From assembly GCA_965153455.1 (NCBI GenBank), contig OZ234498.1, positions 7,626,001 through 7,690,000 of the forward strand: a DNA stretch of 64,000 nucleotides, in the 5' to 3' direction. Of this stretch, positions 37,001-47,169 are shown one piece after another (within the stretch, counting starts at the first letter, position 1; each line of letters begins with the position of its first letter). A model generated the notes under the pieces. The model made no database searches. It saw only the letters and a program-made list of their open reading frames with translations, and was not told where the DNA came from. The position numbers were made by a program, and so were the translations under genes. This DNA comes from Sphagnum compactum (lineage: Eukaryota > Bryophyta > Sphagnopsida > Sphagnales).

Positions 37001-38272
37001 AAATATAAAGTAAGGAAAACAAAATGGTGGTCAAATCTTGTGTAAAAGGAAGAGAAATGTAATTTGAAAAAACTCAAAAATGGGTCAAAGAATGGCTCAC
37101 CCCACTTTCCATGAGATGACATTCACTCCCATGAACTTGAGTCATGCATTGTGATCATTGCTTTCTAGAACCTTAAAAAATAGGAGTATGCATTATTAAT
37201 GGATGAATTGAACAAAACATCCATAAAAGAAAGGCCCATAATTCTACAAAGTCATTTAGAGGCTCGAAAATCTAACACACCCAACAATGAAAAATAAGAA
37301 AAAGAATTGGTAGAAAGAAGAAAGACCAATATAATGTAGAAGTACTAAATTCCAATGGAAGACCAAAATGATTTAAACATAATAGTTGAAGCTTACTTGA
37401 TGCTACTTGCTTTAGGTGCGATTCCAAAATCTCTTGACTTCCTATTGAATGTGTGAGCATCAAATTGCTATCAACACCATATTGATATCAACCCAAGTTT
37501 CTTCAAAAACAAACTATGGACCATAAATATTGACAATTTCCATGGTTGAGGATGTTGATCCAAGGTGAAATTAGTTTCAAATAGAAGGTGGAAGATAAAA
37601 GGGAATAAATATAGGAGCATAATAGGCATAGGTAGGAAACACACATCCATAATCTCATTGAAAGTAGCTTTGAAACCATTGGGTGGATGAGGGTACTTTG
37701 CCACCATATGAGACCTATACTGATCTTATTTTGTTAAAGTCAAATAAAACCAAACTAAGAATATTACTAATTAATAATATTACTAATTACGTATCGTGAT
37801 AGCGGTATAAGAAATAGAAAAATAACACTAGAAAAATGATAATGATGATTAACTTTCTTGGAAATGAAGAATGATCACACTTGGGTGTACATAAAATAAA
37901 ATATGTAGGAACAATGGGTTCATAAATTCAATGAAAATTTCATCCAAGATGTGTTGATTGCCAAAATGGCAAAGAAAAAACAAGAAATAATTAAAATGGA
38001 AAGCCTTTAACATAAACTTAATTTGTTATATATCAAGTTGTGTACTAAAGAGATATCACAAAGTCAATATTGGCAAATCAGGATGTTTTTCCATCCACTT
38101 TTGTTTTTTAGGAATGGCAATCATTTGTTTTTTTTTCCCACATCCATTGCATTGCAACTCAAAGGTTTAAATTTTCCCAATCTTTTCATGATTATCTAGT
38201 TTTCAAAACTTGTTTTTAATGTGCACAAGATGTGAAACCAAAAAATCCAAGCTATTCATTGTGAAGTGCAAA
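34067..38272. other. Long gene-free AT-rich stretch
   Basis: More than 4 kb without an ORF over 80 codons, a domain motif or a clear repeat boundary. Homopolymer A/T runs are frequent. Likely old, fully decayed repeat DNA. Confidence 0.45.
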
Positions 38273-38911
38273 CTATAGGGTTGATGCATGGTTGGGTGGA
38301 CCAATTTGGGTGTCACGCTCACCAATTCTACCTTATGGTTGTCATTGCAATGCCCATGTCGCTTTATAGGTTTTTTAATTTATTAAAATGGATTTGGTTT
38401 AAAGATCTTAATTTGAATATCTACATGATGCACAAAATCATTTTACAAATTTTTAAAAATCATAAAAACCATGGACTTTTGAACTAAAAATTCATGGACT
38501 GCACCTTTGACTGCCATTTTTATGTGGATTACGTTACGGTCCATTGACTAATGGGTGTGTGTTAGGGATTTGGAATTAACAAGATATCACATCAAAGAAA
38601 TGCAGGAACAAAATAAATAATGAGTTGAATTTTAAAATTATACTTATGGACTTTTGAATGGGCTAATTAGGAGCATTTTTTCATAAGTCCATATCATATT
38701 GGAGGAAGAAATATTTTATGATTTTTTTGTTTAGATGCTTAAAAAAATAGAAACTCCAGATGTGCCATTAATGGCATTAAAAAATAATGGAGGAAATCAA
38801 TGTAAACTAGTGTAAGCTAGTTGTAATTTCCAAAATTTGACCACTTTTTTGAGTAAATAGGACTTTGGTTATAAGGCAAATTGGTTCACCCAACCATGCA
38901 TCAACCCTATA
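38273..38911. mobile_element. MITE-like element with about 36-bp terminal inverted repeats
   Basis: 38273-38308 and 38877-38911 are inverted copies: TATAGGGTTGATGCATGG, then TTGGGTG, one mismatch or shift, then ACCAATTTG. If TATA is taken as target duplication, the element ends are GGGTTGATGC. The interior has no transposase. Its right end lies 39 bp from the left terminal repeat of the next element. Confidence 0.7.
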
Positions 38912-38950
38912 ATTTTAATTCAATTTCACATGTTGACTTTACATTTCCAA

Positions 38951-38984
38951 CATATGAACCTTATGGCGAGACCCCGGGGTCCCA
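38951..38984 (+). repeat. Left terminal inverted repeat
   Basis: 34 bp, two mismatches to the right repeat. Holds the perfect 12-bp palindrome GACCCCGGGGTC. Confidence 0.9.
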
Positions 38985-39315
38985 AATAAACCCATCTTCG
39001 AATGGGCAATTAATTATTTTTTTGGGTGTGGGGTCCTACCTGGTGCGCATTTCGTTGCTGCATTAGCCAATCATCAATGATGAGTGAGGAGGAGTGCTAT
39101 GAAGCATTGAATAGTCGCATGCATTGCTTGATTGGGTATCACAACAATGATGATTGGTGAAACAAACCGCTAATTCCCGTGATGCAAGTGTACAAGGAGG
39201 TGGAGGAGTTTTTTGTCAGATTCGGGCCGATTGGATTTCCATGGCAACACACCGAGTCGGTTCCGAATGGCAGCAGTCGAAAGGCATCCTAATCAATCTT
39301 CTCTAGAGCGGATGT

Positions 39316-41057
39316 TTGGAGTGCAAGATTCGAGCCATCATTCCAGTCGGCGGTGCTAGGATCGATCGATTGCGTAACGTCCTGAATAACAACATCAACA
39401 CGTTGCATACCCGCCGTCCCCCTCACATTCCTGCTCATGCAATCCACGATAGCAACCTGGACGCGATCAAGGCAGATGCCGAGACATGGGAGGTCGAGGA
39501 CGGGTTCCCTTGCACACATCGTCGCCTGAAGCAATATCTTTTTGATGCAACTCTAACCTTCACCAAGTTGCACCAACGCTACAAGGCCAAGATCGAAGCC
39601 TCCAATGATGGTGCTCACGTTGTATCGTATTCGAGATGGATTCAATACGTGCACCTCTTCTATCTTGGCCTTCGCTTAGCTCATTCAGTTGAAGACATAT
39701 ACAACTGCTGCGTTGAAATCGATATCCAGTTCAAGCGCAATGACCTTCTTACTGACAAACGTGATTGCCTACTGATGGAGAAGGAGACGCATTTGGATGC
39801 CGCCATTGGTCAGCGCCTGGTGTCAAATTTTGTGAAAGAGTTTGTCAGGCATCATGCCCCCGATAAGCCTGTTCTGCCTACCATAATCCCTGATCACTAT
39901 GACGATGAACATTGTGATGATGATGGTGGTGACAACGACATGACTCTTTCGACCGTTGCTCCTCAAATTTAGGTCCAGATCGAAGATTTTAGTGGTAGTT
40001 TCGCCATGCCTCATTATGGGCATTCGCGCCCATCGGCCGATTATTTCAACTCTAACCTCATGGTGTCGAATTTTGTGGTCACCGACCTGACTAACAACAA
40101 CAACGACGTGTTCCTCTATGATGAGCAAGCTCAAGGCAAGGATGTTGATGCCTTATTCAGGTTGCGATTCACTTACCATTTGGAGAAATTCAAGATGCTG
40201 CTGAGCCGTACAATAACAATGCCGAAAACTCTGCTCGTAATCCTCGACAACTATGTCGGTCAGAACAAGTCACAGCTTGTCATGCAGTATTTGCTCTGCT
40301 CTCCATCCTGTTCTACTCGAAGGTTGTGTTGGTGTACTTGGTCCCAGGACATTCCCATAATACTGCCGATCGGGTCATCCCGTCGTGCCGCAATGCGATG
40401 AAGGGCAAGAACTTCTACTCTCTAATGGTGATCGTTGAGGCCGTCGACAAGGTCAAGGGGGTTAACGCGAGCTTCATTGATCATCGTGATGCGCCGCGCT
40501 CGTGCTATATCGGTTGGGGTCCCATATTCAAGAAACACTTCAAGTTGTTGCCTGCTCGGTATACGTTCAACTACTTTTTTGAGTTCAATGAAGGCCATGT
40601 CAACATGCGATCCCTGTGCTCAACGCTAGACAATGAGGCCGTCAATGTACCACTGGTAAATGCCACGAATATCAGCTTGATCTGTCAATCACTTCTATTC
40701 GATCTATTCAACGCCACCGCTATCATAATCGAACAGGTAGCGTTCCTGCCCATCCATTTGTCGATTGCACCCTTGCTATCGCTCATTGAGCAGAAGCTGA
40801 TTTCCCTAGGCAAGAAATATTTCTCGATTCCCCCCGAGCACCTGCCGTACTACCCTGATATTCTTGGTGTTCTTCGCGTGCAGATCGACGACGAACAGGA
40901 GCAAACGCCCCCAACGACACGCAAGAAGAAGCGGCAGCTTGCAATGGTAGATGCGATGGTGGAGTCAGCGCCAAACGCACCAACTCCATCAGTGCCGGTC
41001 AAGGCGAGGCCGGGACACCCCAAGAAGAAGGTGGTCGCCGCGTCAGGACTACTTTAG
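39316..41057 (+). pseudogene. DUF7869-like candidate transposase, interrupted
   Basis: Belongs to an uncharacterised eukaryotic family I recall as DUF7869. The order of motifs fits: an N-terminal region with RLRNVLNNN, VVSYSRWIQYV and LAHSVEDIYNCC (residues about 15-140), an acidic Asp/His stretch, then an RNase H-like core with three spaced acidic motifs: QIEDFSGSFAMP, LLVILDNYVGQNKS and VPGHSHNTADRV. I infer a D-D-D catalytic triad. The C-terminus has KARPGHPKKK, an AT-hook-like basic patch. Two lesions split it: an in-frame TAG at 39970-39972, just before the first acidic motif, and a one-base frameshift near 40288-40290 that moves the GHS block to another frame. The tail is open to TAG 41055-41057. 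No good ATG exists; the frame enters from TAG 39304 and the first usable codon is TTG 39316, so the start is probably lost or in another frame (short ORFs at 39077 and 39182). Confidence 0.75.
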
Positions 41058-41265
41058 AAATCGATATTGCAGTTCTTTACCAAGCAATCATCACAACCTT
41101 GAGGCCAGACTAGTCAATACAATCGCATGAGGTCGCCATATCAACTGGAAAAGGTCTTTATGGTTCTGGATAGATCTTGGTGAGAAGAATCGATTGTCGC
41201 GTTTGTTTTTTGAATCTAACAAATACTGATGACGCTACGGTATTTATGGGAGGCCGGGGTCCGTA

Positions 41266-41299
41266 TGGGACCCTGGGGTCCCGCCATAAGGTTCATATG
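41266..41299 (-). repeat. Right terminal inverted repeat
   Basis: Inverted copy of 38951-38984. A second GC-rich palindromic piece (GGCCGGGGTCC, 41252-41262) lies just inside it and has no left counterpart. Confidence 0.9.
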
Positions 41300-43096
41300 G
41301 AAATCCAATGTGGAAACAAAGTTAGAAGAATAATGAAAAGGGAATAGTTTTGATGATGATGATAATTTCACATGTTGTGGATTAATGCACTTTGTGTTTG
41401 CTACGTCATTTGGGAAAGATTTTCAAAGAGGAATCCTAGAAAATTGAACATTGAATGTTTTGATTTTTAAATGTTCAAGCTTTGTGATGAGCATGCATCA
41501 ACATAAACATTTTTTCAAGAGTAAAAAGGTTTTAAAAGAAGATCCATGTTAGAATCATCTTTTGAAAATGCTATCCAAAAATATGGGGCCCCTATAAAAC
41601 CTCATATTACTCTTTCTAAATCATCTTTGGTGTACCATCATCATTAGAATTTACATAATCATTCATTACCTTTAAGCTTGGATGCATTACCAAGAATGTG
41701 GTAACGATTTTAGAATATATGATTGTACACCTAAGTAATCAATGGAAAATGTGGAATTATATTCATATGTCATGATTGTTTAGTGTCAAAATGCTACACA
41801 AATTGCACCAAAATAACCTTGTTTTTAATGTGTTGGATAAAAAGTATAAACTTGGGATGATTCTTTTTGGGGGATGAATTTAGGAAGAACAACCATTAAA
41901 TGACATGTCGACCTGATGAGTCTATAAAGCAAGTAGCAAAACAAATGATGTGAGACTTTTATATAAAATCAAGTTGGATTTCCAATTACAAGATACATTT
42001 ATTAGGTAAAATAATATGATTGTTGTATATTTTAAGAGAAAGTTGAAGGATACATTTGTGAAGGCATGAATGATAGACCATTTGCAAGATATGGTGGTAT
42101 CAAACATCTTTGGGAATGATCAAGAAAGTTCTTGAAAAGGCAAAGTTGTGGCATAAGGGAGTGGCATCACACAGTGGTGTATATAGTTAGAAACAATTTA
42201 GTTTGATTGAACATTCCTGAATTCATTATATAGTTGGTCCTTATGGAAGTTTATTAAAAATCCAAAATGAAACACCTAAATATTTATGAGCAAATAATGT
42301 TGAATGCTGAAATTGGTTTTCCTACACTTAATATGATTATATATGGGCAAAATTTTGTCCCCACCATACTCTAGTGGTAATGAACTTCGAAATGAAATTG
42401 ATATTCGTATTGAATGCAAATGTTATCATGCAAAAGTTGAGTTTTCTTGTATGAAAGTTCAATAATATATGGAGCACAACTCATCCTTTTTAATATGTCA
42501 TTGGATTGCCATTTGTGTGCAATTGAAAAGCAACCCACAACATGACATGGGTATCAAATATTTTAATATTTTGTGAAATTTGATAGAGGAATGAAATGAT
42601 TTTGATTGTTTCCATAGTTTTTATTCACTTTCAATTGCTTTAATTTTGGCTCAATTCAAGATTAAAACTAGTTATACAATTTATGCGTATAAAATAATTT
42701 AAGATCAAAGTTTTCGTGGCTCCTTCCATGGTGTTCTTGAAAAATGGTGAATATCATAGTCCTTTGGATACACATTTGTTGTGCTTACACCTAGGCATAC
42801 CCTTGGTATGTTTTAGTCATTGTGATCAAAATATGGGATGAAGGTAATGAATTGTAGACTTGGCTAATGAGTTGGTACTGTGGGAACCCAAAGAATAACT
42901 CAAAATTGAGGGGGGAGTTTTGCTAAATAGGATAAGTTTGGTTTTTCATAAGAGCTTGAGTTGAAGTTAGGGGCCTTGCCAAAACAATTTTGTAAATGTT
43001 GGGTGATATCAATAATTTTGAATGGCATCCAGACCCCAAAGAATTCACATGTGTTGTTATCTGGTAGGTAGTAAAAACAGAAAATTGAACCTAATG
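41300..43096. other. Gene-free AT-rich stretch
   Basis: No ORF with a recognisable motif, no repeat boundary. Confidence 0.4.
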
Positions 43097-43615
43097 TGTC
43101 ATGACCATATGTGTGTTAACTATAACATATAGTGTGCTATGGTAGCGAGTAGTGCCTACTTAGGGTTTCTAGGTTTAGGGTTAGAGGAGAATGGCTTTTC
43201 TGGTAGGACCCACCCTCATGTTGTGAATGGGAGTATAAAGTGTGAAAGAGGGTTCAAAGAACATAGTTCTTTGAGTTGAGCCTAGAGCATTGGGAGTAGT
43301 TAGAGTTAGTGGAGCTTCGAGCTATGGTGTCCCGTTAGCATCGGCTTAGATTTTCTGAGTGGAGTGGGCTTGGCTTGACTATATGTGTTTGCATCACGAG
43401 TTTTATGATAGTAGATCTTTCTCGTGACATTTTCACTTGTGGTACACATGTATTTGTGTATGCTTTCGTCCATGTTATGTGTTTGTGTGTGTATGTGAGT
43501 ATGGTATGTCAGCGATGTATGTTGTATGACGATATGTATTCGCACGACAAATGGAAAAGTGTTTCTTGTCCCCCCACCATCCATCCTTCATTGGTGGTTC
43601 ATCCAAAGGTATCTT
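43097..43615 (+). mobile_element. LTR-like promoter fragment
   Basis: Begins TGTCATGACC, a start often seen in plant LTRs. A TATA-like GAGTATAAAGTG lies at 43230-43241, followed by a transcribed-leader-like stretch and a GTGTGTATGT run at 43481-43497. I could not fix a CA end or target duplication, so the LTR reading is tentative. Confidence 0.25.
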
Positions 43616-43754
43616 AATTTTGGCTTTTTTTTTAAAAAAATTGTTTCAATTTATTTTTCAAAAAACAGGAACAGGTGATTCTTTGATTTAAAGTTTCAAA
43701 AAACAAACCAGGACTTGAGTTTATTCACAAAATCAAATACCCGCACAACTCTGG

Positions 43755-44870
43755 TACTAACCATCTGCATGCATCTACCTACCTAGTAGTAGCCACCAAG
43801 TGCCTTATCTATTTGCCTACATACATACTAACAACTTACACTGATGCTAACTAAAGTTAGATGGTTATCTGATTTTTATTTTAACAACCTCGGGTTCCAA
43901 TTTCTAAAAATTCTCAGAAATCAAAAATCCTCTAGTTCTGGCATATTTGAAAATTTCCAGAATCAAAGAACCTTCGGTTCTTTTTTTAAAAAAAAAGCCT
44001 CCAAGAACTAGTGGTTTTCATGAAATAACCGGCAAAGAGTTCACGGTTTTGTAAAAGGTTATTAGGCAGGTTTTCATATTTGAAGAGGAATTCGGTCAAT
44101 CTGTCCTGGGCCGGTTCTCAGATTGTTGTGAACCACAGTTATATATTTGACCAGGTTATTTGATTTCTTCAAAACTGGGGGCTCTACATCTGTGAGAACC
44201 GTTCCTCATCGGGTTCCATAATTTCTGATAACCGCTCAACATGGGTGCTAACCATCCGCACGCATCTACCTACTAAGTGCCCTTACCGAGCTACCTACCT
44301 CCAAAGTAACCACTTACGTGGGTACTAACTAACCATCCGCATGTGTTTACCAACCTAGTAAGCACCAAAGGCCATCCTAGTTACCTACATACATAGTAAC
44401 CACTTATGTACACCATTACCAACTTCTAACCATCCACATGGACTTCACCATCCTAGTTGCCACCAAGTGCCCTCCCTAATTACCTACCTACATAGGAGTG
44501 AGTACCTACCTAACTACCTTCCTTCCTTCCTTCCTTCCTTCCTTCCTTATTAAACCAGGTCATGCCAATTACCTACAGACATAGTGACCACTTACACTGG
44601 TACCCACTACTAACCATCCACATGCATTCATTCACCAACCTAGTAGCCACCAAGTGCCCTCCCTAATTACCTACCTACATGATAATACTTAACCTACTTA
44701 CCTACCTTATGAAACCGGGTCAGCCTAGGTACCTACATACTTAGTAACCACTTACACTGGTACTAACTACTAACCATCCACATGCACTCACCGACCTAGT
44801 TGGCATCAAGTGCCCTCCCTAATTACCTACCTACTTAGTAGTACCTACCTACCTACCTTATGAAAGCGGG
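43755..44870 (+). repeat. (CTAC)-rich degenerate tandem array upstream of H2B
   Basis: The unit 'ctaaccatccacatgca' + 'ccaacctagtagccaccaag' + 'tgccctccctaattacctac' + 'atagtaaccacttacac' + 'tggtactaac' returns at about 43758, 44249, 44328, 44425, 44611 and 44771. The last three are the most alike. Spacing varies between 80 and 190 bp, and (CCTT)n at 44517-44548 and (CTAC)n runs have expanded inside it. Confidence 0.85.
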
Positions 44871-44914
44871 TTGCAAAGTGTAAGTTACAAATCTGAAACT
44901 TCACCGTCTTCTTT

Positions 44915-44935
44915 CTTTCTTTCTTTCTTTCTTCA
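44915..44935. repeat. (CTTT)n microsatellite
   Basis: About five to six CTTT units between the tandem array and the H2B leader. Confidence 0.85.
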
Positions 44936-45074
44936 CATCTGCTGCTGCTGTTTTCTTTGATTTTGTTTTCTCTTTTGTTTGCTCTTGGAAGTTTCTTCTT
45001 GTCGTCGTTGAGTGGAGTTTGTACACTATTCTACTACCCTTGCAGATCAGAGGCTGCTTGATCTGGTCCTCGAC

Positions 45075-45085
45075 AGTATTATATA
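45075..45085 (+). promoter_or_regulatory. Possible TATA box of the H2B gene
   Basis: GTATTATATAGG about 410 bp before the H2B start codon, in a locally less repetitive stretch. No histone octamer or hexamer element was found beside it, so the assignment is by position only. Confidence 0.3.
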
Positions 45086-45253
45086 GGTTTGTAAAATATC
45101 TTATCAAGGTGACCATCCTTCGACAGTCTTCTAGTGGAAGAATATTAGTCCTTTTTTCATTTCATGTGATTTTTTTATGTGTTCTTATCTGTTTGTATTT
45201 CTCTTGTGATCGTTGTGCATTTCCGATTTGGAGAAAGGTTCTTGTCTTTCGTT

Positions 45254-45357
45254 TCTCTCTCTCTCTCTCTCGGCCACACCGAGACCGCAGACAGGACACA
45301 ATTCACGCATCTGTGTTCTTTGTCCTTTATTCATCAGCAGACTGGGTTAGGGGCAAG

Positions 45358-45391
<34 letters not shown>
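45254..45391. repeat. (TC)n and (AG)n tracts in the H2B leader
   Basis: A (TC)9 run (45254-45271) is followed 89 bp later by an (AG)15 run (45361-45391). They are complementary and could pair in RNA or DNA. They lie in the probable 5' UTR of H2B. Confidence 0.85.
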
Positions 45392-45393
<2 letters not shown>

Positions 45394-45494
45394 ATTACAT
45401 TGTGAGCTTTACAGGAAGAATAGTGGGAGAAGAGAGATTGCTGCCGTCCTTGCAACAACAAGGGTGGGTGCAGTGAGGACCTATATTCATATAT

Positions 45495-47169
45495 ATGGGT
45501 CCACCGGCACCAAAGGAAATGGAGCCGAAAGGAGGGAAGAGTAAGGCTCTGAAGAAACCGGGCAGACCACTGAAGGCTGAAAAGAAGTTGGCTTCCGAGG
45601 GTAGCTCTAAAAGCTCCAAGGCGAGTAGGAAAGCCAAAAGAGGCATAGAAACCTATAAAATCTACATATACAAAGTCCTCAAACAGGTACACTCCTTAAC
45701 AGCACAAGCACCTTTGTCTTGCTTCATCAACTCACATATGTAATGATAATTTTCCTTTTGCTTCATCACACTGCAAGGGAAATAATTGCATGCTTTAACA
45801 ACATACTTCAAAAATTTGCAACTGATTTACAGTGCACAAATCTCTCTCATATCTCTACATTGATTTGAGAGAGTTCACATCTTGTTCTTGATGGTCTTTT
45901 AAGTGAAAATTTCTGTGCACTCCAATGAAGGATCAATGCTTCTAAATTGGGGGTTGTAGTAGAGACCCAAGTGATTTGCCACTACCCATGTTGCCGCCCA
46001 TGGAATGAATCATGTTTTGGCCATGCGCCTCACACAACATTCGCAAGAATTTTTAAATTTTTTTTAAAAAGCATTTCCTTCCTTGTAGGGAGAAGAGTGG
46101 AGACCTCTGAGGATGAAAATAAACAAAACATAGGGAATTAAATTTTAACAGCTCTCCATACAACTTGGGGTTCTTGAATTGTGGCACCCATATGTTTCAA
46201 ATCTTTTGTTCTAATTGTCCCCATTGTGAAAGAGAGGAACCCCATTGTATAACCCCATTGTCAACCAAACAAACCATTTCATACATGTTTGTGTATTATT
46301 ATAGGGGAAGTTCAATTTCTTATTAATGGTTCCACAAGGAAATCCTAAACAAGTTTCTTGCGATTGATTAAACAAGAAGGAAAAACCTCCCACAAAATTG
46401 AAGTTGAATTCACAAAACATTAGGGAATTTTGTGAAGTTGAATTCACAAAACATTAGGGAATTTAGCTCTCCAAGGGTTTCAATTGTGGGACCAATATTT
46501 CAATGTTTCATATTCTATTTTTCCCATTGTGAAAACTTGAGGAATCATGTTGTATTTTCCCACCCAAACAAACCATTTCGTACATGTTTTGCATTATAGG
46601 GGAAAAATTCAAGTTCTTGTTTATGGTCTCACAAAGAATCCAAACAAAAGTTTCTTGTGATTGAACAAAGAAGAAGAAGAATGAAAATTTGTCATTTTTC
46701 AACAAAGAAATTGGGGAAAGTTTGGAATTTATTTATTTTTTTGTTGTAAATTCCAAACTGAATTTGCAATTTTTTTTGTTAAATTTTGTAAAATTTTGGA
46801 CATCAAAAAGGTTTTTAATTATAATTTATAAATTAAAAATAAATAATTTAAATTAAAAAAAAAAAAAAAAAAACCAGTGGAAGGCACATGATTTTTATTT
46901 TTTTCACAACTATGATTGATCTGGTCATTTTGTAGGTGCATCCGGACACGGGAATATCATCAAAGGCCATGGGAATTATGAACTCGTTCATCAATGACAT
47001 ATTTGAGAAGCTTGCCCAAGAAGCTGCAAAGCTCGCTCGATACAACAAGAAACCTACGATTACCTCCCGTGAGATCCAGACTGCTGTTCGACTAATCTTG
47101 CCTGGAGAACTTGCCAAACATGCGGTCTCCGAGGGCACCAAGGCTGTAACCAAATTCACTAGTTCTTAA
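45495..47169 (+). CDS. H2B: Histone H2B, two exons
   Basis: Core histone of the nucleosome, pairing with H2A. Exon 1 is 45495-45686 (64 codons) and exon 2 is 46936-47169 (77 codons plus TAA), joined in phase 0 between KVLKQ and VHPDTG; borders are CAG|GTACAC and TTTTGTAG|GTG. Total 141 residues, normal for plant H2B. The histone fold starts at [13 protein letters not shown] and continues with [36 protein letters not shown] and the conserved end AVTKFTSS, which carries the family's ubiquitinated Lys. The N-terminal tail is Lys-rich and includes KKPGRPLK, an AT-hook-like sequence. Differences from the usual plant form are HPDT (usually HPDI) and YIYK (usually YIFK). Most plant H2B genes lack introns; this one has 1249 bp. 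No lesion is visible. A variant or tissue-specific H2B is possible but not shown. Confidence 0.96.
46150..46745 (+). repeat. Diverged tandem duplication inside the H2B intron
   Basis: 46150-46464 and 46465-46745 share, in order, 'ctctcca', 'tgtttca', 'cccattgtgaaa', 'accaaacaaaccatttc', 'tacatgttt', 'attataggggaa', 'caagtttcttg' and 'tgattga'. At the junction lies a near-perfect short direct repeat of GAAGTTGAATTCACAAAACA (46405 and 46434). Confidence 0.8.

Larger units (their letters stand above)
38951..41299 (+). mobile_element. 2.35-kb GC-rich DNA transposon with 34-bp TIRs and a DUF7869-like gene
   Basis: 38951-38984 (CATATGAACCTTATGGCG then AGACCCCGGGGTCCCA) matches the reverse complement of 41266-41299 with two mismatches. 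Each repeat contains its own GGGACCCC/GGGGTCCC palindrome. CATATG is itself a palindrome, so the true border may be GAACC with ATAT as target duplication on both sides; the sequence alone cannot decide. Beyond CATATG the flanks stay weakly complementary ('acatttccaa' against 'ttggatttcc'). GC content is far above the AT-rich surroundings. The only gene inside is the plus-strand DUF7869-like ORF, so that protein is the candidate transposase. Confidence 0.85.

Noticed and set aside
39289-39534. Minus-strand ORFs antisense to the DUF7869-like gene (also 39823-40134 and 40783-40989)
   Set aside because: They are shadows of a GC-rich coding frame and have no motif of their own.
45019-45544. ORFs ending in Arg-Glu repeats upstream of H2B
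   Set aside because: The repeats are the translated (AG)n tract of the H2B leader, and the frames do not join the histone.
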